DNA of 56,486 bases from GWC2-45-44 sp041661665 (GCA_041661665.1 JBAZTW010000012.1:1-56486), one strand, 5' to 3'. Shown: positions 1-8,622, counted from the stretch's first letter. Numbers and translations: made by a program. The notes: generated by a model from the sequence alone, not told the origin.

Positions 1-2
1 AG

Positions 3-26
3 CCCCGCCATCTCCGTATGGCGGGG
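3..26. terminator. GC-rich hairpin at window edge
   Basis: A perfect 9-bp stem (CCCCGCCAT at 3-11 with ATGGCGGGG at 18-26) encloses a 6-nt loop and is followed by TTTATAAAA. It could end a transcript entering from the left, but the T-run is short and the upstream gene is outside the window. Confidence 0.45.
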
Positions 27-32
27 TTTATA

Positions 33-58
33 AAATCTCATCGCCGCAGGCGACTCCA
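33..58 (+). repeat. mini-hairpin dispersed repeat, copy 1
   Basis: AAATCTCA is followed by TCGCC-gca-GGCGA (41-53) and then CTCCACAATT. Related copies with different but still paired stems occur near 15028, 22056, 27084 and 40784. It has no coding potential of its own. Confidence 0.6.
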
Positions 59-111
59 CAATTTTGATTTTTGATATTTAATTTTTGATTTTACCTTACC
101 ATACTTTTTAC

Positions 112-140
112 TTGTCAAGACCAATAACCGTTGCTATAAA
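112..140 (+). promoter_or_regulatory. sigma70-like promoter for the DRTGG/BioD-like gene
   Basis: TTGTCA (112-117) and TATAAA (135-140) are separated by exactly 17 bases. The expected start of transcription is about 147, next to the ATG at 149, and no clear Shine-Dalgarno precedes that ATG. A leaderless transcript is therefore likely if this promoter is used. Confidence 0.55.
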
Positions 141-148
141 TACGAGCT

Positions 149-1246
149 ATGAAACCACTTTACATCAGCGCAACAGGTCAGGACAGCGGAAAGACCGCGG
201 TAATCTGCGGCCTCATACAGCACCTCCGCAAAATCGGCTACAACCCCGGCTACATAAAACCCGTCGGCCAGCGTTACGTCCAGTACGATGGCCACAGCAT
301 CGACGAAGACGCTGTTCTTATGCATCAGGCATTCGGCTACACCGACCCGCCTATGGATATGAGTCCCATCGCCGTCGCCAAAGGTTTCACAACGCAATTC
401 ATTATGAACCCGGACGTTTCAGCCCTCGAAAAAAAAATAATGGATAGCTTCACTCGCCTCAACCAAAAACATCCGATGCTGATTATCGAAGGTACAGGCC
501 ACGCAGGCGTAGGCAGTTGTTTTGGCCTTTCAAACGCACGTGTCGCCCAAATGCTCGATGCAAACGTCGTCATAGTCTCATCCGGCGGAATCGGCAGACC
601 CATCGATGAAATCGCTATGTCGCTCGCCCTGTTCAAACAATATAACGTAAATGTCATCGGCGTGATTCTTAACAAAATTTACGAACAGAAATTTGAGAAA
701 ATACGCGCAATTGCGCAAAAAGGTCTCCAACTCATCTGCACAAAATTAGTCGGCAGCATCCCATTCGACTCTGCGCTTAGTTTCTTTTCAATAGGCCAGG
801 TCGCCGAGGAATTCGGATACGACATCCTCTGCGGCAGAGACTTTTTACACAACAAGATAGAGCATACCGTCGTTGCCGCGATGGAGCCGCAAAACGTCCT
901 GCACTATATCGAAAACAACACCCTGATAATCACCCCCGGCGACAGAATTGACAATATCCTCCTGACGCTTGCACTGGCAGAATCGCCCGATTTTCGCGAC
1001 AAACTCCACAGCGGCGGACTAATCCTCACAGGCGGACTCAAACCGGATTCGACTATCCTTGCGCTTTTACTCAAGAGCAATCTGCCCGTGCTGATTACCA
1101 ATGAGGACACATTTACAGTAACCGCGAAAATGAAGGATTTGCATTTTAAAATCCGCTCCGATGATACCGACAAAATCGCCAGAACATACGACCTGCTCAA
1201 AAACAACGTCGATGTCGATGCGATTTTATCCGTGTTAGACCGATAA
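149..1246 (+). CDS. BioD-like P-loop ATPase with DRTGG domain
   Basis: This 365-aa protein resembles the stand-alone form of the N-terminal half of long phosphate acetyltransferases (COG0857). The N-terminus carries a P-loop (ATGQDSGKT, about residues 8-16) in a dethiobiotin-synthetase/cobyrinate-synthase-like fold. After about residue 250 comes a DRTGG-type domain beginning near TPGDRIDN. There is no acetyltransferase catalytic domain, so a regulatory or nucleotide-sensing role is more likely than acetyl-phosphate synthesis. It is a cytosolic protein with no signal peptide. The gene is monocistronic, with its own promoter and 133 bases before fhs. The family assignment is good; the substrate is unknown. 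Confidence 0.8.
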   Translation: MKPLYISATGQDSGKTAVICGLIQHLRKIGYNPGYIKPVGQRYVQYDGHSIDEDAVLMHQAFGYTDPPMDMSPIAVAKGFTTQFIMNPDVSALEKKIMDSFTRLNQKHPMLIIEGTGHAGVGSCFGLSNARVAQMLDANVVIVSSGGIGRPIDEIAMSLALFKQYNVNVIGVILNKIYEQKFEKIRAIAQKGLQLICTKLVGSIPFDSALSFFSIGQVAEEFGYDILCGRDFLHNKIEHTVVAAMEPQNVLHYIENNTLIITPGDRIDNILLTLALAESPDFRDKLHSGGLILTGGLKPDSTILALLLKSNLPVLITNEDTFTVTAKMKDLHFKIRSDDTDKIARTYDLLKNNVDVDAILSVLDR

Positions 1247-1379
1247 TTTCCCCTGTAAAGAGGTTATTTTGTCCCAAATAGCACAATAATTCTAAAAAAA
1301 CGTTTGCTATTTATAGATATTTTCTGGATTTCAAACGATAATTGCGATAAGAATAGAACGCATTTTCTAAGGAAAAATT

Positions 1380-3143
1380 ATGAAACTTGACCCAACAAAA
1401 CTAAAAGACTGGCAAATTGCCGAGGCCGCCGAACTAAACGCAAAACCAATCGAACAAATTGCCGCCGAGCTTGGCATAAAACCTGATGAACTCATCCCCG
1501 CCGGCAGAATGCTCGCAAAAATCGACTACAAAAAAGTACTCGACCGAGTCAAAACTCCACAGCGGGCAAAATACATCGACGTAACCGCAATCACGCCCAC
1601 TCCGCTCGGCGAAGGAAAAACCACAACAACCATCGGCCTCGTTCAGGGCCTTGCCAGACTCGGAAAAAAAGTCGCAGGCGCTATCAGACAACCTTCAGGC
1701 GGCCCAACTTTCAATATAAAAGGCTCTGCCGCTGGCGGCGGATTAAGCCAATGCATCCCGCTCACGCCGTTTTCAATTCGCCTCACTGGCGACATCGACT
1801 CAATCACAAACGCAAACAATCTCGCTATGGTCGCACTCACCAGCAGGATGCAGCACGAAAATAATTACGATGATGCCCGCCTCGCCAAAAGCGGCCTAAA
1901 ACGCCTCGATGTTGACCCTAACAGTATTCAAATGCGATGGGTTATGGACTTCTGCGCCCAGGCTCTTCGCGACATAACCATCGGCAAAGGCGGTAAAATG
2001 GACGGCTTCGAAATGAACTCCGGCTTCGCAATTTCCGTCTCCAGCGAAGTTATGGCTATCCTCGCAGTTTCAAATGATTTGGCTGATATGCGAAGACGAA
2101 TGGGCAAAATCGTCGTCGCTTACGACAAAAAAGGAAACGACATCACCACCGCCGACCTCGAAGTCGATGGCGCTATGACCGCCTGGATGCTCGAAGCGAT
2201 AAACCCGAATCTGCTCCAGACAATCGAAGGCCAGCCCGTCTTCGTCCACGCCGGCCCATTCGCCAATATCGCAATAGGCCAAAGCTCAATCATCGCCGAC
2301 AAAATCGGAACAAAGTTAGTTGACTACCACATCACAGAAAGTGGGTTCGGCGCCGACATCGGCTTTGAAAAATTCTGGAACTTAAAATGCCGAATGAGCG
2401 GCCTGACGCCAAGTGCAGTCGTCATCGTAGCGACCGTAAGAGCGTTAAAAATGCACGGCGGAGGCCCCGCAGTCAAACCCGGCATCGCGCTTAGCGAAGA
2501 ATACACAAAAGAAAATCTCGGACTGCTCGAAAAAGGCTGCGAAAACCTAATCGCACACATCGAAACAGTCAAAAAAAGCGGCGTAAAACCAGTCGTCTGC
2601 ATAAACAGCTTCTACACCGACACAAAAGCCGAAATCGCGCTCGTCAAAAAAATCGCGGAACAAAACGGAGCTTACGCAGCCCTCAGCGAACATTGGCTCA
2701 GAGGCGGCGATGGCGCAATCGAACTGGCTGAAGCGGTAATCTCCGCTTCAGAGGAAAAAAATCATTTCAAATTCCTCTATGAACTTACCACCCCGCTGCG
2801 AAAGAGAATTGAACTTATCGCAAAAGAAGTGTACGGCGCAGACGGCGTTGAATATACGCCAACGGCTCTGGAAAAAGCGAAGAAGCTCGAAGCTGACCCC
2901 GAAGTGCAAAAGCTCGGAACCTGTATGGTCAAAACGCACCTGTCAATTTCCCACGACCCAAATCTCAAAGGCAGACCAAAGAACTGGACACTTCCAATCA
3001 GAGATGTTATGGTATTCAAAGGCGCAGGATTCGTTGTCCCTGTCGCAGGCGAAATAAAACTTATGCCCGGCACAGCCTCAAACCCGGGCTTCAGAAACAT
3101 CGATGTCGATGTCGAAACCGGAAAAGTTAAAGGACTATTTTAA
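1380..3143 (+). CDS. fhs: formate--tetrahydrofolate ligase
   Basis: Formyltetrahydrofolate synthetase joins formate and tetrahydrofolate using ATP to give 10-formyl-THF. It feeds purine synthesis and, in acetogens and some anaerobes, the methyl branch of the Wood-Ljungdahl pathway. The 587-aa length is normal for the family. The signature TPTPLGEGKTTTT (about residues 71-83) forms the ATP-binding loop, and the conserved RQPSGGPTFNIKG stretch follows. The ATG at 1380 has an AAGGA Shine-Dalgarno at 1369-1373. It lies 46 bases upstream of folD on the same strand, so the two probably form a C1 operon. No other Wood-Ljungdahl gene is in the window, so an acetogenic role cannot be inferred here. 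Confidence 0.97.
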   Translation: MKLDPTKLKDWQIAEAAELNAKPIEQIAAELGIKPDELIPAGRMLAKIDYKKVLDRVKTPQRAKYIDVTAITPTPLGEGKTTTTIGLVQGLARLGKKVAGAIRQPSGGPTFNIKGSAAGGGLSQCIPLTPFSIRLTGDIDSITNANNLAMVALTSRMQHENNYDDARLAKSGLKRLDVDPNSIQMRWVMDFCAQALRDITIGKGGKMDGFEMNSGFAISVSSEVMAILAVSNDLADMRRRMGKIVVAYDKKGNDITTADLEVDGAMTAWMLEAINPNLLQTIEGQPVFVHAGPFANIAIGQSSIIADKIGTKLVDYHITESGFGADIGFEKFWNLKCRMSGLTPSAVVIVATVRALKMHGGGPAVKPGIALSEEYTKENLGLLEKGCENLIAHIETVKKSGVKPVVCINSFYTDTKAEIALVKKIAEQNGAYAALSEHWLRGGDGAIELAEAVISASEEKNHFKFLYELTTPLRKRIELIAKEVYGADGVEYTPTALEKAKKLEADPEVQKLGTCMVKTHLSISHDPNLKGRPKNWTLPIRDVMVFKGAGFVVPVAGEIKLMPGTASNPGFRNIDVDVETGKVKGLF

Positions 3144-3144
3144 A

Positions 3145-3189
3145 AAATTTCTCTGTTATCTCTGTGTCTCTGTGGTGAAAGGTTTTTAA
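3145..3189 (+). repeat. CTCTGTG-type leader repeat supplying the folD RBS
   Basis: The run TCTCTGTGTCTCTGTGG is followed by TGAAAGG, whose AAAGG (3178-3182) is the Shine-Dalgarno seven bases before the folD ATG. A nearly identical block with the same spacing precedes the DUF4954 gene at 6576-6611. Confidence 0.75.
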
Positions 3190-4074
3190 ATGAGCGCAAA
3201 AATTATCGACGGAAAACAAGTAGCAGCCGACATTCGTGCTGAATTAAAAGCCGAAGTCGCGAAACTCAAAACAAAAGGCATCGTCCCCGGTATGGGCGTA
3301 ATCCTCGTCGGCGCCGACCCCGCCAGCATCTCCTATGTAACCGCGAAAGAAAAAGCCTGCGAAGAAATCGGCATTTACTCCGACGACAACCGCCTGCCCG
3401 CAGAGACAAGCGAAGCGGACGTTCTCAAATTAGTCAATAAAATGAATCGCGACCCGAAAATCAACGGCATACTCGTCCAGCTCCCCCTGCCCAAACATAT
3501 TGATGAGCAAAAAATTCTGCTCGCAATCGACCCCGCAAAAGATGTTGACGGCTTTCATCCCGTCAGCGTAGGCAAAATGTGCGTAGGCCAAAAAACTTTC
3601 CTGCCCTGCACTCCGCACGGCGTTGTACAATTACTCATCCGCGCAGGCGTAAAACTCGACGGCGCCGAAGTCGTCATTGTCGGCAGAAGCAACATCGTCG
3701 GAAAGCCGTTGGCTAATATGTTAATTCAAAAATCACCGACCGGCAACGCAACCGTTACCGTCTGCCACACGAGGACAAAGGATATTGCCGCACATACAAG
3801 GCGTGCTGATATTGTTATCGCCGCCGCTGGCAGGCCGAACACGATTACCGCTGATATGGTCAAAGACGGCGTTGTAATAATAGATGTCGGCGTGAATAGA
3901 ATCGCCGATGCGACGAAGAAGAATGGTTTCAGACTTGTCGGCGACGTTGATTTTGAGGGCTTGAAAGAAAAGGCAAGTTTAATCACCCCCGTCCCCGGCG
4001 GAGTAGGACCGATGACTATTACTATGTTATTATATAATACAGTTGAGAGTGCGAAAATGGCAAATGGAAATTAA
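3190..4074 (+). CDS. folD: bifunctional methylene-THF dehydrogenase/cyclohydrolase
   Basis: FolD interconverts 5,10-methylene-THF, methenyl-THF and 10-formyl-THF, the steps next to Fhs. The protein is 294 aa, typical for the family. Visible hallmarks are the active-site region SYVTAKEKACEEIGI (about residues 50-64, with the catalytic Tyr and Lys), the GILVQLPLP motif near residue 95, the KDVDGFHP motif near residue 118, a GRSNIVGKP Rossmann segment and the C-terminal TPVPGGVGPMT. It follows fhs in an operon-like arrangement. Its stop codon overlaps by 4 bases the stop of the convergent transposase gene. Its ribosome-binding site lies inside a dispersed repeat. Confidence 0.97.
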   Translation: MSAKIIDGKQVAADIRAELKAEVAKLKTKGIVPGMGVILVGADPASISYVTAKEKACEEIGIYSDDNRLPAETSEADVLKLVNKMNRDPKINGILVQLPLPKHIDEQKILLAIDPAKDVDGFHPVSVGKMCVGQKTFLPCTPHGVVQLLIRAGVKLDGAEVVIVGRSNIVGKPLANMLIQKSPTGNATVTVCHTRTKDIAAHTRRADIVIAAAGRPNTITADMVKDGVVIIDVGVNRIADATKKNGFRLVGDVDFEGLKEKASLITPVPGGVGPMTITMLLYNTVESAKMANGN

Positions 4075-4613
4075 ATAGATAATGGTTTTACGAAACTCCA
4101 GATTTGCGGCGAAAGGCCGGACTTGACTGGATTATTATTCACATATTTAATCGCAATCTTCAAAAATTCTTCACTATCAATAAACACCTTCCAAAATCCG
4201 CGTGTCCATGGACTGTCATTTAAATTCAATGCCTTTGTCGCAGCGCCTTTTAACTGATTGACAACATATCCAATATTATATCCTGACCGCAAAATTAAAA
4301 CATGGACATGGTCGTTCATTATCGTACAGGCGGCAACCTCAATATTTAACCGATTAACAACTTTCGCGAACGCGCCGGCAATGACCGGTCTTGTATTGTC
4401 ATTAATAAAATATGCCTCTCTGTTTAAGGTTGGAACTGCCTGTAAATAAAATTTCAGAATCTGATGTTTCGGCGGCGGCGATTGTCTGCCGTATTTTATT
4501 TCCCCCAATTTGCCGAGGCCATCATTGTAAATTTCCTTTGAATACGAACCTCGCGGGTCATTTGGCAGCCACGTACCATAGGTAGTGAAAATCGCGTGAT
4601 ATGCAATTATCAT
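4071..4613 (-). CDS. REP-associated tyrosine transposase (RAYT, Y1 family)
   Basis: This 180-aa protein belongs to the IS200/IS605-related Y1 transposase family that is usually domesticated and linked to REP sequences. The N-terminus carries GTWLPNDPRGS (about residues 13-23). The metal-binding HUH motif is HVH at residues 102-104. The catalytic tyrosine is probably Y157 in KYVNNNPVKSGL. All catalytic residues are present, so the enzyme may be active. It ends inside the last codons of folD on the other strand. Its 5' side is followed by at least four REP-type palindromes (4624-4970), the expected substrate for such enzymes. It is a single-copy gene here, with no flanking insertion-sequence ends. 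Confidence 0.88.
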   Translation of the reverse strand: MIIAYHAIFTTYGTWLPNDPRGSYSKEIYNDGLGKLGEIKYGRQSPPPKHQILKFYLQAVPTLNREAYFINDNTRPVIAGAFAKVVNRLNIEVAACTIMNDHVHVLILRSGYNIGYVVNQLKGAATKALNLNDSPWTRGFWKVFIDSEEFLKIAIKYVNNNPVKSGLSPQIWSFVKPLSI

Positions 4614-4623
4614 CCTGTAATCT

Positions 4624-4662
4624 CCGTCGTTTAGCAGTCGCCGGTACGGCGACTAAATACTG
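4624..4662 (+). repeat. REP palindrome 1
   Basis: CCGTCG is followed by TTTAGcagTCGCCG-gta-CGGCGACTAAA, a stem with a 3-nt bulge, then TACTG. It is the copy nearest the transposase start and is in the same orientation as the others. Confidence 0.8.
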
Positions 4663-4697
4663 ACAATCGTACTAACAACTGATAATTATGTAATACT

Positions 4698-4723
4698 CGC
4701 CTCCATACTGGAGGCGGCTAAAC
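4698..4723 (+). repeat. degenerate REP-like hairpin
   Basis: CGCCTCC-atact-GGAGGCG forms a perfect 7-bp stem and is followed by GCTAAAC, resembling the right end of a REP unit with a different stem. It may be a decayed or alternative REP. Confidence 0.5.
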
Positions 4724-4765
4724 AAAATGATAACTTCGAAAATGTGAAATACAAAATAAATTTTT

Positions 4766-4798
4766 CGTCGTTTAGCAGCCGCCGGCACGGCGGCAAAT
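4766..4798 (+). repeat. REP palindrome 2
   Basis: CGTCG is followed by TTTAGCAGCCGCCGGCACGG and CGGCAAAT. The right arm lacks CT compared with the other copies, so this copy may be decaying. Confidence 0.8.
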
Positions 4799-4805
4799 TA
4801 ATACC

Positions 4806-4867
4806 TCCGCCGTTTAGCAGTCGCCGGCACGGCGGCTAAATACTGCTCGTCATACCGACAAACGACA
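4806..4867 (+). repeat. REP palindrome 3 with conserved tail
   Basis: CCGCCG, the bulged stem and TAAATACTG are followed by CTCGTCATACCGACAAACGA. The tail matches the tail of copy 4 (CTCATCATACCAACGAACGA) at most positions, so the repeated unit is about 60 bases rather than the palindrome alone. Confidence 0.8.
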
Positions 4868-4906
4868 ACCGGTCATTACACCAAATGTTATCATTAATAA
4901 TATTAA

Positions 4907-4970
4907 CCCCCGTCGTTTAGCAGCCGCCGGCACGGCGGCTAAATACTACTCATCATACCAACGAACGAAA
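4907..4970 (+). repeat. REP palindrome 4 with conserved tail
   Basis: CCCCGTCG, then the bulged stem with arms GCCGCCG and CGGCGGC, TAAATACTA and the tail CTCATCATACCAACGAACGA. It has the same orientation as copies 1-3. Confidence 0.8.
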
Positions 4971-5243
4971 GTCCGACCTATTCATCTTATTAAAAAATGG
5001 CCAACGGCGTTTAACATCAGAGCCGCGACAGCCTGCCCTGAGCGAAGTCGAATGGGTAATGGAGCGGTAAATTTGAATCCATCAGAGCCGCGCATGTAAA
5101 TAAGCGGTCATTCTTATTCGCCTCACTCTGCACACATTTTAAAATCCTTTAAAAATTAATCGGCCAGTATCAAAAAAATATCAATCATCAAAACGCAAAA
5201 TGACATATCAAATTTTAAATATACCCCCTATTGATATATTTTG
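4971..5243. other. spacer with short duplicated motif, no gene
   Basis: The motif CATCAGAGCCGCG occurs twice (about 5017 and 5090). Between the copies is GCCTGCCCTGAGCGAAGTCG, a dispersed intergenic motif related to pieces near 15340 and 38860. I see no open reading frame of substance. Confidence 0.5.
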
Positions 5244-5873
5244 TCAACTCGGTGTTTTTGGTATTTCTTCTTGTTCATAAATTTTAGATTTTTCAACTTC
5301 GACCCAATGGCTATGTGAAAAAGTTGGTTTTTCTCGTTCAAATTCCTTTAATAATTCGTGTCGCACTTCCTTCCATAGAATCAATAACTTTCCACGTGTT
5401 TCATCTACAATATTGGGATTAAAATTATCGCCGTATTCAAGTTTTTCCACCAAAAAATAAATATCCTTTAGAGGTTCGAACGGATAGAAGCCTTTGTCAT
5501 TACATCCATTAGGAAGATTATAAAATAAACTACGAATCTCATCAATAGCGATACTAAGCTTCAGGAGTGTTGTTGCATATTCTTTCTGGTCTGGTTTTGA
5601 CAATTTAGTGTATTGGATAGAATTACAGATAGCGTCAACAAGTTTAGACCAAAAAGATCGAAGTTGTTGAAGAAAGGCTGAACGACGTTGCATACAAAAT
5701 CCAAGCCATGTAACTGGTACAGATATTAACAATGGTAAAAGATCCTTGAATGTTGTAAATATAATTCTGTTATCCCCCTTTTCAAAAACTGCAATAAGAA
5801 TACCTATTATAACTAATAGGACAAAATAAATAACAGCACTTATAAAATATATTTGGAAAGTTTTCTTTGTCAT
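5244..5873 (-). CDS. AT-rich two-TM protein of unknown function
   Basis: I do not recognise a named family for this 209-aa protein. Two hydrophobic helices are evident, at about residues 8-30 and 43-60, followed by a basic CMQRRSAFLQQLRSFW segment. The remaining ~145 residues are soluble and mostly helical, probably cytosolic, and rich in Lys, Glu and aromatic residues. Base composition is clearly more AT-rich than the neighbouring metabolic genes, which suggests a different history. It stands alone between the REP array and a repeat-filled spacer, so context gives no pathway. It could be an effector or sensor membrane protein, but nothing in the sequence proves this. Confidence 0.65.
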   Translation of the reverse strand: MTKKTFQIYFISAVIYFVLLVIIGILIAVFEKGDNRIIFTTFKDLLPLLISVPVTWLGFCMQRRSAFLQQLRSFWSKLVDAICNSIQYTKLSKPDQKEYATTLLKLSIAIDEIRSLFYNLPNGCNDKGFYPFEPLKDIYFLVEKLEYGDNFNPNIVDETRGKLLILWKEVRHELLKEFEREKPTFSHSHWVEVEKSKIYEQEEIPKTPS

Positions 5874-6389
5874 TTTTTATCCTTGAATTGACATTACATT
5901 CTCATTGCACTTATTTTTTATACCTTCTTCTGAGATAGAAGCCTTAGTCATATTTCCCTCGTGCTATACATTTTTCAAATAATTTTGGTTAATTCTATCT
6001 TTTATGGTTTTTGATGTCAATGGAAAGATTTTAGAATTTTAAATCTGTAAAATCCGCGTAATCAGCGTTTTAAAATCTTTGTGCCTCTGTGCCTCTGTGG
6101 CTATTTTACCCAAAATTCAATTTCGCATATTCCCTGTAAAGTTCTTTTGCTGCCTCTATCTCTTTTTCTTTTCAAATTCAATGACAAAATTCCCAGCCAG
6201 CACCCTCTCAAACAAACCAACGTGGCAAAATTGAATCTTTTTGATTTTTAATCTGTATTTTTTCTCTTTTATTTTTGATTTTTTATATAAAAACATCTCT
6301 GGCATTCTCTGCACAATCGGCTATAATACCATAGTAAGGATACAGGGTATCTCTAAAAGCTTGTCCTCGCGAAAGCGGGGATACCACTT

Positions 6390-6470
6390 GTCATTGCGAG
6401 CGCAGCGTGGCAATCTCGTTTTTGAAGCGATAATTGAGATTGCTTTGTCGCTTCGCTCCTCGCAATGACA
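6390..6470. repeat. imperfect inverted repeat of dispersed type
   Basis: The left arm (6390-6417) starts TGTCATTGCGAG and ends GGCAATCTC. The right arm (6436-6470) starts GAGATTGC and ends CTCGCAATGACA. Another single arm lies at 40891-40919 in the opposite sense, differing at one position or so. Repeats starting GTCATTGCGAG are known as dispersed intergenic elements in many bacterial genomes. Confidence 0.75.
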
Positions 6471-6546
6471 TTTTTAGAGGTTGCCTACAAATTTACACCG
6501 CTCTTTAATAATATGGCTAACAGTTATCAATAGCTTTTATAACAGT

Positions 6547-6611
6547 GTTAATCTGTGTAAATCCGTGTCTTAAAAAAAATCTCTGTGTCTCTGTGGTGAA
6601 AGGAATTTTTA
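6547..6611 (+). repeat. ATCCGTG/CTCTGTG leader repeat supplying an RBS
   Basis: ATCTGTGTAAATCCGTGTC is followed by TCTCTGTGTCTCTGTGG and TGAAAGGA. AAAGGA (6599-6604) is the Shine-Dalgarno of the DUF4954 gene. The match to the folD leader covers 24 consecutive bases (compare 3145-3189). Confidence 0.75.
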
Positions 6612-8603
6612 ATGGCGGCAGAACATAAACCACTAACAAAAAAGCAAATCGAACAGCTTGAAAACCAGAGTTGCACCTGTGCCGACTGGAAAAACGTTCT
6701 CGTCGCTGCCGATTTCAAGCCTGACACAATTCAAAACACCACATTTTCCGGCAAAATCAAGCTCGGCAAATTCGATAAGCAGGTAACCTTCTACGGCGGC
6801 GTAAGCAAACCAGCCGGTATTTACAACGCTTATCTGCACAACTGCGTTATCGGCAGCAATGTTTTCATCTCAAATGTCGAAAACTATATCGCAAACTATG
6901 TAATTGAAGACGATTGTATAATCGAACACATCGACCTGCTCGCGGTCGAGGGAACATCAACTTTCGGCAACGGCATCAAAGCCGTCGTCATAAATGAAGC
7001 GGGCGGACGAGAAATCCCAATCTTCGACGGCCTGACCGCACAAATCGCCTACATTATGGCGGTGTACAGGCATAAATCCGTAGTGCTTGAAAAACTCCAA
7101 AAACTCATCGCTCAATACACCGAATCGGTAAAATCCGACATCGGCCTAATAGGCCAAGGCGCGCAATTGACAAACTGCGGCACAATTAAAAACGTCAAAA
7201 TCGGCGCTGCCGCGATTATAGGCAACGTCAAACGTCTTGAAAACGGCACGATAAAGAGCTGCCCGCAGGACCCGACAGAGGTCGGTGCAGGCGTAATCGC
7301 CAAGGATTTCATCATTGCCGAGGGCGCGAAAATCAGTGAAGGCTCGATTATTTCCGATTGCTTCATCGGCCAGGCCACACAAATGACAAAACAGTTCTCG
7401 GCAGAGAATTCCGTCTTCTTCGCGAACTGCGGCTTCCACCACGGCGAAGCCTGCTCCGTTTTCGCGGGGCCATATACCGTAACCCACCACAAATCGACCC
7501 TGCTAATCGCCGGCATTTTCAGCTTCTTCAACGCAGGCAGCGGCTCAAACCAGAGCAATCATATGTACAAAATCGGCTCGATGCACCAGGGCGTACTGGA
7601 AAGAGGAACGAAAACAACTTCGGATTCATATATAATGTATCCCGCCAGAATCGGGGCGTTTTCGGTCGTTATGGGCAGGCATTATGCGCATCCGGATACT
7701 TCCGACATCCCATTTTCATACCTGTCCGAAGAAAACGGCAAAAGTGTCGTCGTGCCCGGCGTGAACCTTCGCACGGTTGGCACTGTTCGAGATGGCGAAA
7801 AGTGGCCCAAACGTGACAAACGCAAAGCGCCTGTAAAAACAGATTTGGTTATCTTTGACGTTTTAAGTCCGTACACCGTCCAGAAAATTATCAAGGGACG
7901 CGATTTATTGCTCAATCTCCAGCCGACGCAAATGAACACGTCAAAGGATGTCGTCTGCAATAATCTGCACTTCAACGCATCGGCTTTGAGCAAGGGAATT
8001 GAGTACTACACAATCGCGATAAATAAATTCATCGGCGAGTGTCTCATCGAAAAAATTAAGACCACGAAATTAAAATCCGCTTCCGATGTCGTGAAACTAA
8101 TTGAATCCGCCAATGAGATGGGAACGGGCAAATGGTTCGACCTTGCGGGACTTCTTGTGCCGGAGGAATGTATAACCGGCCTTCTCAATGACATTGAAAA
8201 CGGGAATTTACGAACCCTGCAAACCATCACAGAAAAATTAAAACATTTTTACGATAATTACAGCGAATACCGCTGGTCGTGGTCTGCGAAAAAACTTCAG
8301 GCCATAATTAAAAGTATGTCCGCGGCTTCTGACAGGGATAAATTATTGAGAATCATCAGCGATTGGTCGAACGCCTCTGAAACGCTGAATTCGCTGATTC
8401 TTGCTGACGCTCGAAAGGAATTTACCGAAATAACGCAAATCGGCTTCGGCATTGATGGCGACCTGAAAGTCAAAGTAGCGGACTTTGAGGCCGTCAGGGG
8501 CACTTACGATAATAATAGTTTCGTAAAAGAGCTTAAACAAAGGAATGAAACGATTAAAAAAACCACAGAGGAAATGATAAACAAAATAAATTCGCTTAAG
8601 TAA
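6612..8603 (+). CDS. DUF4954 family left-handed beta-helix protein
   Basis: This 663-aa protein matches my knowledge of DUF4954, found in Bacteroidetes, Spirochaetes and Planctomycetes. Roughly residues 40-400 show the hexapeptide-like periodicity of a left-handed beta helix (for example CVIGSNVFISNVENYIANYVIEDD is followed by several similar rungs), as in sugar-phosphate nucleotidyl- or acyltransferases. The C-terminal ~200 residues are mainly helical. There is no signal peptide, so it is probably cytosolic. No catalytic assignment can be made from sequence alone. It is a single gene with an AAAGGA ribosome-binding site seven bases before the ATG and a strong bidirectional terminator after its stop. 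The convergent neighbour is an OmcB-like lipoprotein. Confidence 0.8.
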   Translation: MAAEHKPLTKKQIEQLENQSCTCADWKNVLVAADFKPDTIQNTTFSGKIKLGKFDKQVTFYGGVSKPAGIYNAYLHNCVIGSNVFISNVENYIANYVIEDDCIIEHIDLLAVEGTSTFGNGIKAVVINEAGGREIPIFDGLTAQIAYIMAVYRHKSVVLEKLQKLIAQYTESVKSDIGLIGQGAQLTNCGTIKNVKIGAAAIIGNVKRLENGTIKSCPQDPTEVGAGVIAKDFIIAEGAKISEGSIISDCFIGQATQMTKQFSAENSVFFANCGFHHGEACSVFAGPYTVTHHKSTLLIAGIFSFFNAGSGSNQSNHMYKIGSMHQGVLERGTKTTSDSYIMYPARIGAFSVVMGRHYAHPDTSDIPFSYLSEENGKSVVVPGVNLRTVGTVRDGEKWPKRDKRKAPVKTDLVIFDVLSPYTVQKIIKGRDLLLNLQPTQMNTSKDVVCNNLHFNASALSKGIEYYTIAINKFIGECLIEKIKTTKLKSASDVVKLIESANEMGTGKWFDLAGLLVPEECITGLLNDIENGNLRTLQTITEKLKHFYDNYSEYRWSWSAKKLQAIIKSMSAASDRDKLLRIISDWSNASETLNSLILADARKEFTEITQIGFGIDGDLKVKVADFEAVRGTYDNNSFVKELKQRNETIKKTTEEMINKINSLK

Positions 8604-8622
8604 TTTCTCAAATCAAAATAAA

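Larger units (their letters stand above)
5874..6611. other. repeat-filled intergenic region, no gene
   Basis: About 740 bases hold no credible gene. They contain an ATCCGCGTAATCAGCG plus TGTGCCTCTGTG block (6041-6110), AT-rich TTTTTGATTTTTAA-like runs (about 6235-6290), a CCTCGC-gaaa-GCGGGG hairpin (about 6365-6380), a large inverted repeat (6390-6470) and a second ATCCGTGT/CTCTGTG block ending at the DUF4954 start. Confidence 0.7.

Noticed and set aside
85..447. Plus-strand 120-aa frame overlapping the DRTGG gene
   Set aside because: An Arg/His-rich shadow of the real gene in another frame.
4624..4970. REP array considered as a CRISPR array
   Set aside because: Units are bulged palindromes at uneven spacing (142, 40 and 104 bases), with a RAYT gene adjacent and no cas genes.
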